From assembly GCA_020746105.1 (NCBI GenBank), contig CM036658.1, forward strand, positions 9,532,689-9,596,688: DNA of 64,000 nt, written 5' to 3'. Below, piece after piece: positions 47,979-59,763 of this stretch. Origin of the DNA: Trogon surrucura (lineage: Eukaryota; Chordata; Aves; Trogoniformes; Trogonidae). Numbering within the stretch: the first letter of the stretch is position 1; each line of letters starts with the position of its first letter. The notes beneath the pieces were generated by a model. It saw only the letters and a program-made list of their open reading frames with translations, was not told the DNA's origin and did not search any database. The position numbers and the translations under genes were made by a program.

Positions 47979-50137
47979 GAAGACATTATTTCTCCATTCA
48001 GAAATTAAAAAACAGCTGGGAGTGACCAGATTAGATATCTGCCTTTTGATTTACCAATGAAAATACTAGTTACAAGCCTCTGAAAAAGCTAAGTAAGTAA
48101 CAGCCTATTAACATTTTTGTGTCTTATAAAAGGCTCCAATGTATCAGATGTCATGAGGGAAAAAAGGACAGAAGTATTATCATCAACACTTAGAGAACAA
48201 TATGGGTTAATGGGTTAACCTCCTGATGGGTAGAAGTGGTAAATATATACCTACAAAGTGACAGAGAAACAAAGTGACCTGGCTTGTTAAAATGAGGTCT
48301 TAGAATTTAAAAAAAAAAAAAAAAAAAAATTGAAATCTTTACAAGTTTGTTTTGTTGTGGTTTTTTTTAACACCACAGCTAAAGGGTTTTAAACATGCAG
48401 TAAAGAGTATAACGATGTAACTTCTTTTCTCTTAAGCAGACCTCAAGATTTTCATGCCTGGAGGTATAGGAGGGATCCTCTGGAGGCAAAGGAGGCTACA
48501 ACCGTAGACTGACCATAACAGCGTCAACTCGTAACACCAGGCAATAACAGGGTCAACTCATAACAACAGGCAATACACCAGGTGGGGACGTGTCATGCAA
48601 GGTCTCTGAAAGCTCCTATATTTGGATCTTTCATGAGGTAATAAAGATAGAAGCAATAGTAACAGAGAAAAGAGGTGAAAGGGACAAAGCAATAGATAAG
48701 AACAACTTTTTAATCATAACATAATTCAGTTCTGCATTTATTATGCCTATTAAATACATCATTCACCTGAGAGCTCTAGAGACAGCCTAAGAGAATTTTA
48801 GCTTTGTAGAAAGGTGTGAGAGAGTATCCCTTTAGAAGGCAGAATCTGAAAACCTTTAGTATCAAAACTAACATTCAGAAGAAAATCCTTATCTTACTCT
48901 AAGATAGTAGTGCTCATGAAATTTCTAAAGTAAAACTTGCATGGCAGTCTGACAAATATATTTATTTTTCTTGTTGGCTTTAATGATATTGCACTTCTGC
49001 AAGATTCTTTAAAAGTGAAAAGCAAGAAATAGGTAGATACATGGTGACCAAACTGAACTTTAAGATAAGAGCCTTCAAAGAAATATTAAGTGCTCTTTGA
49101 GGTAATTACTTGTAGTGAGTTTTGTAAGATAAGGATTAATGATTAGTGAAAAGACATAATGGGCAATAAAATATATTGAGGCAGCAGACCAAGACTAACA
49201 CTATGTCTGTATTGAAGAAAACATGTGTAATAAAACTAGTGGGAAAATAAGTCAGGTTTAAAACTGATAAACCCGCAAAATAATAGAAAACAGAACCCGT
49301 TTTTTCCACTTCTATTGTAATTTTCATCCAACAGATGATGTAATTAATTTGATGAGAAAATTCTGAGTTCTAGTAGTCAAACTGTACACACAATAGGAGG
49401 ATGCTCTTTACATGATAGTTGAAATCAGGTTTTTCTAGATACCATGGTTGTCCACACTTTTGGTTCTTCCACCCTCTGTATCCTTCTCCCTTGTCTGCAT
49501 CTCTCATAGACAATTATGACAGTCTCTGACCCCTGCTAATACCTGTCATTAGGTTTCAATTATTGATTTCTTGTCCTATGAACATGTAGTAGAGGGGTTT
49601 GATGTCACTAGGGCTTATTTGAAACAGACTTCCAGTCCAAGCACAAAGCCAACACTTCAATAACAGTAAAATAAGTAAATGTACAGCCATGGTGGGTTTA
49701 GGAATAGAATAGATCACCACCTCTATGAAGGGAAACTTAAAATATCCGTAACTTATTTATGAATCAGACCAAGATCTATGACCAATCTCCCACCTTCTGC
49801 TTGGAAGGAGATCCAAGCCAGAGGTACGAAATCCACATTGTTATTAACGTCAGACAGTAGTGTCATAAAATTAAAAACTGTGGACTTCTCATTTATACCT
49901 CAGAAATTCTTCCTTGAGAGGGGACAGTCATGGGCTTATTATAGATAAGATTTTGTAGACCAGTACTGTAATGAATATGTTTATGGCAGAGAAACTCAAA
50001 TAGACTTTGTGTGTCATGGAAAGATCTGGTTGTCAGATTGTAGTTCACTGGCTTGCTCTCCCTATTTCCTTTGGCCACACGACGCCCTTCAACAGATTAC
50101 AATTAACACTGGTAATATGAGAAGTAATCTCATAAGT
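47979..50137. other. Mostly AT-rich DNA
   Basis: The first ~60 bp may continue the CR1 interrupted at 41278. There is a poly(A) run of about 22 at 48308-48329 and a 29-bp tandem duplication at 48515-48572. No gene is supported. Confidence 0.45.
48515..48572. repeat. 29-bp tandem duplication
   Basis: ATAACAGCGTCAACTCGTAA.. at 48515-48543 repeats at 48544-48572 with three substitutions. Confidence 0.85.
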
Positions 50138-50662
50138 AAGCCTCACCTCCATCCCTGGAAAGGTGATGGAACATCTTATCCTTGGCATTGTCTCTAGGCT
50201 ATCAAGGATAAGAGGGTCATTAGGAGCAGTCAGCATGGATTTGCCAAGGGGAAGTCATGTTTGACCAACCGGATAGCCTTTTATGAAGACATAATCAGGT
50301 GACCGGATGGTGGCCGTGCAGTGGATGTGGTCTCTCTGGACATCAGCAAGGCCTTTGACACCGTCTCCCACAGCATCCTCATAGGTAAACTGAGGAAGTG
50401 TGGTCTGGATGACCAAGTAGTGAGGTGGGTCTCTAATTGGTTGAAAGGAAGAAGCCAGAGAGTTGTGGTCAATGGGGTAGAGTCTAGTTGGAGGCCTGTG
50501 TCTAGTGGGGTCCCTCAGGGGTCAGTGCTTGGACCGATGCTGTTCAATATATTCATCAATGACCTGGATGAAGGATTAGAGAGCACTGACAGCAAGTTTG
50601 CTGACAAGACAAAGCTGGGAGGAGTGACTGACACACCAGCAGGCTGTGCTGCCATTCAGCAG
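50138..50662 (+). mobile_element. CR1 reverse-transcriptase fragment lacking both ends
   Basis: It starts in AGCCTCACCTCCATCCCTGG and carries motif A ([13 protein letters not shown]) and motif B ([20 protein letters not shown]) in an open frame (50321-50686). Motif C reads FADK instead of FADD, a loss of the second catalytic Asp. The copy stops at GCCATTCAGCAG, before the CR1 C-terminal region and 3' UTR, and a different ~210-bp repeat begins about 10 bp later. The missing 3' end implies a deletion after insertion. Confidence 0.93.
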
Positions 50663-50672
50663 CATGTGAATG

Positions 50673-50879
50673 AGAAGGTGTTATGAAAGATGAGTGGGAA
50701 AATTGGAGTTTTAGAGAGCTTGACTTTGAGTACGTGGAAGATGAATTTAGGTACGATGAGTACAATGAAGTTGTGACTGTGAGAGTCAAGCACATGGCAA
50801 ATCATCATCTGCAGAGATGAGGAAATACCCTACCAATGACTGATGTTCCTGCTGACTGTGAAGTGCAGCACACTGTTTG
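50673..50879 (+). repeat. Unknown ~210-bp interspersed repeat, copy 1
   Basis: It matches 61449-61655 in the same orientation at roughly 90% by eye. The sharpest stretch runs from TGACTGTGAGAGTCAAGCAC through CTGATGTTCCTGCTGACT. In copy 1 one frame is open for about 40 codons (WENWSFRELDFEYVEDEF..) and ends in TGA, which raises the possibility of a decayed gene-derived copy. Copy 2 has lost the frame through a small deletion. It is not CR1, LTR or SINE wording I know. Confidence 0.75.
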
Positions 50880-52689
50880 CTTCAGTTTGTACAGGTTTGC
50901 TTCAGTTGTTAGAAATCAATGTAGAAAAGAGAAGATGTGAAAGAAGAGGAAGCAAATACAAGCAAGTAACTTGACAGCTGGTGAATTGGGGACACGGAAC
51001 ACTGAACTGGTTTTCTATGTGCTCGTGTCAAACCTATAAATACTCTAAGTTTGCTTAGCTGCTGATGAACAGGATTTCCACATTTTTAAATACCACGTTC
51101 TAAGGTTTTTTCGCTCCCCCAACATTTCTGCAGTTCATTTCCTCTCTAACTTGCATTGTTAATAGTCCTCAGTGACTCCTTTGTCTCAACAGTGTTTTTT
51201 AAAAGAGTCTTTAGCATAAATTCCACTCCTGAACAATGTATTTTTTATTAACTTCCCTTTATCTTGTGTGTCACCAAAACGACACTTCAGTTTCTTTGTT
51301 CAGCCACCATCAAACTTCAGCTTACTGCTATGTTGCCTAAGAGACCTATGATGGTAGAAAGAAAAGTGATCCAGGACATTAAAGGATGAAAAAATACAAC
51401 ATTTCTATTAAAAGGAGTGACATAAAAAAAGCATAACTAGATCTTTGCAATTTCTTCTCTCCCTCAGTCCCCTCTTATAACACATATATGAAGTTACAGC
51501 GTCTGTTTTCTTGATGGCCTGGAACATAGTACCAATATCAGTTACATGATTTTGTAAACTTCATGGTGTTTGACAATAGGGACTCAAAGGACACTATTAA
51601 AAACAAGTGTAATTGACAACTCTTCTAAAAATTTCTAAATAATAGGCAAGGGAAAACACAATGAATTAATTTTTGTTTCATTAAGCAGGCTGCTTTGGTC
51701 TGAACAAAAACAAGTGTCCTGAACTTCTTTCACCCTCAAGAGCTTCTAAAACAGAAGTTTAAATTATTGCAAGTTAAAGAACTTCAGCTAGGACACATTT
51801 TCTGCCTTCAATACTATCCGCTTGGTTGGATCCGCAAGACTAAACAATTTTCTCTTTTCCATGGCATTAGACATATGAAAATTTGTTTTCTTGAGTGAAA
51901 ATCTTATTTTGTTTATAATTTGAGGCAGGTCCTGCTAAGTTATACATTTCAAAATTAGCTACTAAGAAGGATAAGTAGGAGAAACACTTTCGTGAGGTGA
52001 ATTTGGAACAAATACAAATATTGGAAAAAAACACTTTAACATGCATTCTGGGATAGACTGATAATTAGAGCTTTTATTACTTCACAAGATATTCTGTTGT
52101 AACCTTTGCAACACCATTCTCATTAGAACAGCATGACTTCATATGGCTCTTGGTATTTAGCAACTGTGTTGTGTAAAATCTGCCATGGTATGCAACAGCA
52201 AAAACATTTTTGCAAAATGTCAAATGAATAGGAGGGAATAGGAAAAAAAGATATGCTTGTATAGGCAAATTCTCATTTCTTTCAAATAACAAGATTAAAA
52301 AAAAAGAACTTTAGTAAAGCTTTGTGATAATACCTTATATGAACACATACTTATCTTGCATACCTAAGACAATAAACCTGACAAGACATTCAGAAAACAG
52401 AGAAAAATAATGAACTGTTGTTTAAGGGATTCAATTTTTTTTTTTTTTTGGTGTGGATTAAGAACTTTTTCTGCAAGGATTAAAAAAGCAAAGAGAAGGC
52501 TGTTGAGGCAGACAATAGCTGAACTCTGTATACTTACTTAGTCTTTGTTGTCACCCATGTTATGACTCAACTAGAATGTGTGTTGTGTAAGAACCCCTAT
52601 GTCCTTGAGGATCTCCAGGACAAAGAGCACACAAGGTTCCTTGCAGCCAGAGACCCGCACAGCTGCATGTTTGCGTGGAGACGTTGTCT
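50880..52689. other. AT-rich DNA without recognised features
   Basis: No supported gene or element was seen. Confidence 0.5.
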
Positions 52690-53634
52690 AGGTCCCCACA
52701 TATTCATCAATGACATGGATGAGGGACTAGAGAATACTATCAGCAAGTTTGCTGATGACACGAAGCTGGGAGGAGTGGCTGACACACCAGAAGGCTGTGC
52801 TGCCATCCAGCGAGACCTGGACAGGCTGGAGGGTTGGGCGGGAAAAAATTTAATGAAATATAACAAGGGTAAATGTAGAGTCTTGCATCTGGGTAGGAAC
52901 AACCCCAGGTTCCAGTATGAGTTGGGGAATGACTTATTAGAGAGTAGTGTAGGGGAAAGGGACCTGGGAGTGTTGGTGGACAGCAGGATGACCATGAGCC
53001 AGCACTGTGCCCTTGTGGCCAGGAAGGCCAATGGCATCCTGGGGTGTGTTAGAAGGGGGGTGGTTAGTAGGTCAAGAGAGGTTCTCCTTCCCCTCTACTC
53101 TGCCCTGGTGAGACCCCATCTGGAATATTGTGTCCAGTTCTGGGCCCCTCAGTTCAAGAAAGACAGGGAACTGCTGGAGAGAGTCCAGCACAGGGCAACT
53201 AGGATGATTAAGGGAGTGGAGCATTTCCCTCATGAGAAAAGGCTGAGGGAGCTGGGGCTCTTTAGTTTGGAGAAGAGGAGACTGAGGGGTGACCTCATTA
53301 ATGTTTACAAATATATCAAGGGTGAGTGTCACAAGGATGGAGCCAGGCTCTTCTCGGTGACAGCCACTGATAGGACAAGGGGTAATGGGCTGAAACTGGA
53401 ACATAAGATGTTCCGCTTAAACTCGAGAAGAAACTTCTTCTAAGTGAGGGTGACGGAACACTGGAACAGGCTGCCCAGAGAGGTTGTGGAGTCTCCTTCT
53501 CTGGAGACATTCAAGACCTGCCTGGACACGTTCCTGTGTAGCATTATCTAGGCGTTCCTGCTCTGGCAGTGGGATTGGACTTGATGATCTTTCAAGGTCC
53601 CGTCCAATCCCTAACATTCTATGATTCTATGATT
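52690..53634 (+). mobile_element. CR1 LINE with intact FADD and a 293-codon frame
   Basis: 5'-truncated just before motif C ([20 protein letters not shown]). It keeps the whole ORF2 C-terminus in frame to a TAA at 53443, and has a complete 3' UTR and a short ATTCTATG tail at 53612-53634. The open frame starts at 52562 in unrelated DNA, so its first ~47 residues are not CR1. Motifs A and B are absent, so the product could not polymerise DNA despite the intact FADD. Confidence 0.95.
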
Positions 53635-54260
53635 TCTTCTGGCAGTGGTTTTTGGCCAGTGGTAACCATGACTATGTCCTCTGAGAGAGAAATGACCACC
53701 AACGAGGTGAATCCTTTAGTCAGGAAGGGGGCTTAATTACCATTATGTGACCCTCTTGCATTGGCAGAGCTTGCAGTGTCCTACCCACACTTCTTACTTT
53801 GGAAACTGATGTGCCATGTCCGAATGATGTAAACACCCCTTTCCCTACTTTTGTTTCTTTATTTTAAGAAGAGTTTGATGCTTTTACTGAGTAACTCCCA
53901 TGTTGTAAACAAGCGCACTTGATACAAAACCCCACACAGCACTAGCCAGTTCATGACCATTGTTGTCACCATCTGGTTTCCCAGTCCCTACACTCAGCTT
54001 CTCTGATGGCCTGTTAGCTGCAGCATCCCTGTGTGGTTTGCAGATAGAAGTTCTCTAGCAGAAATGAAACAGAACTACCTATTTATCTTTCATTTCCAAA
54101 GAAAAGAACAAAAAGATTTTGTAAGATGGGAAATGAGTAGTGGTTAAGACTGGAGATTGTGTGACTTTTAGTTACCTAGCCAACGCATACATAAGCAATG
54201 CCAATACACCAGTAACAAACTAAAGTAGGGAAAATATGTAACACATATGATAATCCTTTT
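53635..54260. other. Unannotated DNA
   Basis: No supported gene or element was seen. Confidence 0.5.
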
Positions 54261-54428
54261 CCCTCTCCTCTCCTCTCCTCTCCTCTCCTCTCCTCTCCTC
54301 TCCTCTCCTCTCCTCTCCTCTCCTCTCCTCTCCTCTCCTCTCCTCTCCTCTCCTCTCCTCTCCTCTCCTCTCCTCTCCTCTCCTCTCCTCCCCTCTCCTC
54401 TCCTCCCCTCTCCTCCCCTCCCCTCTCC
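54261..54428. repeat. (TCCTC)n pentanucleotide array
   Basis: About 33 units over 168 bp, nearly pure, with CCCCT variants at the right end. Pyrimidines are on the + strand as in the arrays at 4973 and 35071. Open frames across it are repeat translations. Confidence 0.98.
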
Positions 54429-56925
54429 AGTATTAAACTCAAAAGATACACAACATCTCAAAGCAAAATATCCTTTTCCTTTTATTCGTCTTTTGTGGAT
54501 GACAACATTCTTGCTCTGTCTGCACACAGCAAGAACACATGCCACGATCAAGACGCATGATCAGAAATAGCTCTTATGTATATTGATTTAGTGTGATGTG
54601 ATATTGGTGCTTTTAAAAATAATAAAAAAATATTTCTACTATTAATAATCCAATTTTTGTCACATTATTTTATTTTTGCACTTTGATATTTACACAGATG
54701 CACACATAGAATAGTCCTAGTTACACACTATTTTTTGGTAGAGAAAAGAAGAAACTTTCAATATACTTTCTCCAACATCCTGATAATAACATTGTTGCTG
54801 CTAGGAAAGCAGGAGTGGAATGGTCTCTTCGAACCTGAACAATTCAATGACAACAATGAAAGGTTAGATATTTTAGTGGTTTTCCATTCCATTAATTGTT
54901 ACACTAGAAGACATTTAGTTCCTTAGGAAACAGCATGGTAGGACATTAAAAAGAAAAAACCCAAGCTCCGCATCCAGGAGTAGGACATTTACACAGCACG
55001 CCTGACACTAACTTGATGCCTTCAGCACTGTTTTCTAAGGAGAGTGGGTTGATAAGTCAGGTTTAGAGAGGTTTAGAACCAAACATGAAGTATTTATTCA
55101 GGTTTGTGGGCTTTGATCTGGAACTGGAACTCTACAAATACAGGGGAAATAGGCTTCTGGATTTCTTTAATACTAGTTTCCATGTCTAGATAACAGTGAA
55201 AGTCCCAGTAAAAATAAGCTGATATTACAAATGCTGAGGTTTAGAAGAGTCTTAATTGCACTTCCGTGCCAATAAGAAATATTAAATGTCTTATACCACA
55301 GTAATCTTTCCTTATCTTTAACAATGAAAACAAAGGACCATGGCTGGTAGACTCAGTTCGATGCTGTGCCATGCTTGCAAAACACAGAAATGTGGGAATT
55401 TTTTGGTTATTTGCACATTTCCATCTTACTGCAGAAAGTAAATTTACAACATAATTTGAATAAATGCTGTTTTCTCAAATAAAACATTACACTTTGTTAA
55501 TTAGAAGTAGACTAATGTGTCACTCATTTGGTTGGTGTAGATTTGGGGTTTGTTTATTTTTCATTTTCTCTCTTGCCGTGACTATCAAATTAGTTGGGAT
55601 GGGCTTTGGGAACCTGTTGCATTCCCACTATTTGCAGTTTGTCGCTACTGAACTCAGGTGACTTTAGAACCAATAAAGGGCTCCAGGTGCCTTTATGTAA
55701 GGTGATGCACACTAAATCAAACTTGTGTCATTTGAGATACTGACGTATGACACCAATCATGTACCACAGAGATCCACCCTACCCCAGGAATGTTCTTCTA
55801 ACTGATACCTTCCAAAGAACAGAGGCAGATATTGCTTATTGCCTCCTCTGCTCACCATGAGAGATGGTGCTGAGACAGTGCAGTTCATTGGCGTAATGCC
55901 CGGTGACAGCAGATTTTAGAAGGATTCATCCTAATGGCTCCAAAAGAAAATTTATTTTTCATCCATAAAACTTGACTCAGAAATATTTGCCAGATTTTAC
56001 TTAGGGTTGAAATACTTTTTGTATGAAATATCAGTATCTGAAGTTAGGTTTTGCTTAGCTGCAAGGCTTTCAGATCCCTGACAGTAAGTTTGAACACACC
56101 CTATCCCCCAGTGGCTTATCATATGGCAAACATTATTTTTCAATGAACTTCACTTTATCATTTTAAAATAAATTTTATCATTTTATCATTAAATTTTATC
56201 ATTTTAAAATAAAATTAAAAAAACGGTGAGAAGCTATTAAATTTGTGACACTGCACAACACTTTATCAGTCAATTCTCTTTCTACCCATCAGTCCAGGAT
56301 GCTAAGAAAATACACCATTTCTTTGGAGAAAATAATCCCCCAAGCTTGCACTATCTCCTCCATCCCACTCTTTCAGAGCCATAAACTTCGGTTACAAAAC
56401 AGAATGCAATGCTTTTGATGTCACTTTTAAAGAGAAGAGAGGTTTTTCAATAAATATGAATGAATCTATCAATGAAAATTTGTTCCATATGGAGGAAGTA
56501 TGAAATATCTTTCTCTCTCATTGAAGGATTTCTAAAATGTTGTTTGCAGTAAAGTCAAAAATGAGTATTGCCAGCAAGGACAGAGGCAGACATGTATTTT
56601 GTGCTGCAGGAAATAAAGGAATGTTTCTAAAGCATCCAGTCAGGAGTACAATATCTAAGGAGTTTGTGTGTCAAGGCACAGGTCACTCCTGGGGGAGGAG
56701 AAATTTTGTCCTCTGCTTCAGGGGCTTAAGGGATAGACTGTTAAGGCCAAAACTACTAATGTTCTCAATTTAATTTTAAATTGTGGACAGGGCTTACTGT
56801 GCCAAAAAAGACATGTAAATGCACACTTTATGTGGAATTAAATATCAAACTCAGGTTGTACAAATCAACAAAGATCATTTGTGTAACTGCTATTATGTTA
56901 GATATGGTGAAACACTGAACAGCTT
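54429..56925. other. AT-rich DNA without recognised features
   Basis: No supported gene. Overlapping TTTTATCATTTTAAAAT-type duplications lie at 56160-56215. Confidence 0.5.
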
Positions 56926-57908
56926 CTAGTGGAGTCCTTCAGGGGTCAGTGCTTGGGCCGGTTCTGTTCAATATATTCATCAATGACCTGGACGAGAGAT
57001 TAGAGAGCACTGTCAGCAAGTTTGCTGACAACACAAAGCTGGGAGGAGTGGCTGACACACCAGCAGGCTGTGCTGTCATTCAGAGAGACCTGGACAGGCT
57101 GGAGGGCTGGGCAGGGAGAAATCTGATGAAGTTCAACAGGGGCAAGTGTAGAGTTTTGCACTTGGGAAAGAATAACCCCATCTGCCAATATAAGATGGGG
57201 ATCGCCCTGCTGGAGAGCAGCGTAGGAGAAAGGGACCTGGGTGTTCTAGTGGACAGCAGGATGCCCATGAGCCAGCAATGTGCCCTCGTGGCCAAGAAGG
57301 CCAATGGTATCCTGGGGTGTATTAGAAGGGGAGTAGCAAGTAAGTCAAGAGAGGTCCTCCTGCCCCTCTGTTCTGCCCTGGTGAGGCCACATCTGGAATA
57401 TTGTGTCCAGTTCTGGGCCCGTCAGCTCAAGAGAAACAGGGAACTGCTGGAGAGAGTCCAGCACAGAGCCACAAAGTTGATGGAGGGAGTGGAACATCTC
57501 CCTTATGAGGAAAGGCTGAGGGAGCTGGGTCTCTTTAGCTTGGAGAAGAGGAGGCTGAGGGGTGACCTCATTCATGTTTATAAATATGTCAAGGGGGAGT
57601 GTCAGGAGGACAGAGCCAGGCTCTTTTCAGTGCTGTCCATTGACAGGACAAGGGGCAATGGATTCAAGCTGGAATATAGGACGTTCCACAAAAAATATTA
57701 GAAAAACCTTCTCCCTGTGAGGGTGACAGAGCACTGGCACAGGCTGCCCAGGGAGGTTGTGGAGTCTCCTTCTCTGGAGACATTGAAAACCTGCCTAGAC
57801 GCATTCCTGTGTGACCTGCTCTTGGTGACCCTGCTCTGGCAGGGGGACTGAACTAGATGATCTTTCAAGGTCCCTTCCAACCCCTGACATTCTGTGATTC
57901 TGTGATTC
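56926..57908 (+). mobile_element. CR1 LINE, left arm of an inverted CR1 pair
   Basis: 5'-truncated inside motif B (GTCCTTCAGGGGTCAGTGCT). An open frame at 56949-57701 carries motif C as FADN and the ORF2 C-terminus, ending FHKKY and TAG, which cuts off the usual end. From about 56950 to 57640 it differs from the reverse complement of 59764-61372 at only about four bases, all silent. Beyond that the 3' UTR differs at roughly 15%. It ends in ATTCTGTG octamers. Confidence 0.95.
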
Positions 57909-59763
57909 ACTGAAACCAGTGACATTAAATTGAGCAATAGCTCTCAGGTTTTCATCATGTGAAAAGACGTGTATTTCTAATGGTGGATTGCTTACTTGCT
58001 GCTTTAGGAAACATATCACAAACATTTCTCTAAGTAATACAAATGTAGAACCTTACAATGATTTGCCCAACCCCAGTAACAACACAAGATGAACATGACA
58101 TATTGAATAACCAGCAACACCATTTGGTTTGGATAGCTCTCTGTAATTCATTAAATTAACTACTACTCTTGATTATGATAATTGAAAAATGCATTAAGAT
58201 GTACTTATTTTTGTATTCTTCAATTATGACTTAAATTACACTTTCTTTAAGCAGAAAACATTGAAAGAAGGTCATTAAATACAGAACTGTTTGATTATAA
58301 AGTCATTACATGATGAAAATGCCTTCAGTAAACTTCTAAGCAATATATGAAATAAATGTTTTTTACAAAATATTCTTAATATGACAAAAACACTAGAAAA
58401 AATATTCTATCGTTTTTGTTAAATGAAAACAGGAGTGGAGGAAAACACTGCTGGAAACTTTCCCAGTGTGGAAATGTGTTCTGTCACACTTTATGTCCTT
58501 TGTCCTTCTTTAGTTTTTCATTTTTTAGATAACTAGCATTAGCTTTAAAAGTCCTAACAGTACTATGGGGTGATCTGTCTTGGCTGTAAAAAGTAATCCT
58601 TCAGAGTGAAGAAGAATAGTGGATATAAGCATGCTGTGTGCTCCTGAATCTCAGCTTTTTCACTGAAATCTATTTCACACTTTCATCATTTGATTCCTGA
58701 TAACACGGAAAACAGCAAAAAAGCCCTTGATTGTTATTATTAGAATGTAGGTCAAAAGATAATTAATACTTTCCAGGGCTAAGCAACAGTTGTGATTCTG
58801 TAAAGCCTGAATTTTGTTAATGATACTGGCATTTACAGACTTGTTGCTAAGCTTTCAAGGCTGCCCTGCCTTGAAGCGAAAAACACAAGAGCAAAGGCAA
58901 GATGGAATTATTCATAACCACAGTATTCAGCTGCTTATAATTTACTTCCAGGATGAAGGACATCTGTGTATTTGCTCTGTAAAAGATTTTTCTTTTTTGA
59001 AAAGAATAAAATATGTACTAAAATAAGGTAAGGGTGCCTTTTCAGCTGTTAGAGTGAAGAGCAACCTCTCAAATTTTCTTTGACTTTTGCTGTTTGCCAC
59101 TATGAGTGAAGTAATGATTGAAATTAACAGCTTAAGAGAGGTAGAAATGGTGAAAAAACCTTACAGTTAAATCAACTCTGTATTGTCCTTTTCCTTACAT
59201 TTTTTTTACACATTAACAGAAAAGGAATTGTAGTCTAGTTTGTAAGGGTTGTGACAGTGCAGGTAAGCCACACTTGTAAGTGTATCACAGCCCTCAGAAC
59301 CACAGTCATTAATAAATGAGAGAAATGGGACCAAATTAGCTTTGCATGCTCACCTAGGGAAATTAATACCAGCTTGCTTAGAGACAGAGGAGTACATTTA
59401 AAATAAATGGACAGACATCAACAATGTGAGGCAGTAATTTTCCTTCTTGAACTCAGATTTCAGTGGGTCATCTTTAATGGTTTCAATTGGAAGATTTATC
59501 CTTCTCCATTAAAATGTTACTTAGCAACCACATCTGCAAATTGAAATGTCCTAAATTAAACTCTCTATAACGTCTGGTGTGGACCACTGTGTCTCAAGTG
59601 GCTAACCTTCTCTGGCAGCAACTGGGGAAGATTTTGTGCATGGCCAGCCAGGGATCAGTGTATATTGACATGGCCAACACAAGCAGTAGCAAATATTCAC
59701 TAACCAGACGCTGACTGTCAGTAACAAATGACTTCTTGTAGTCTTCAAATGAAGGAAAGGTGT
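57909..59763. other. AT-rich spacer of the inverted CR1 pair
   Basis: About 1.85 kb with no supported gene or element. Confidence 0.5.

Noticed and set aside
52597-53404. Minus-strand frames of 110-146 codons
   Set aside because: They are shadows of the CR1 ORF2 frame on the opposite strand, as are those at 57000-57575 and 60106-60681.
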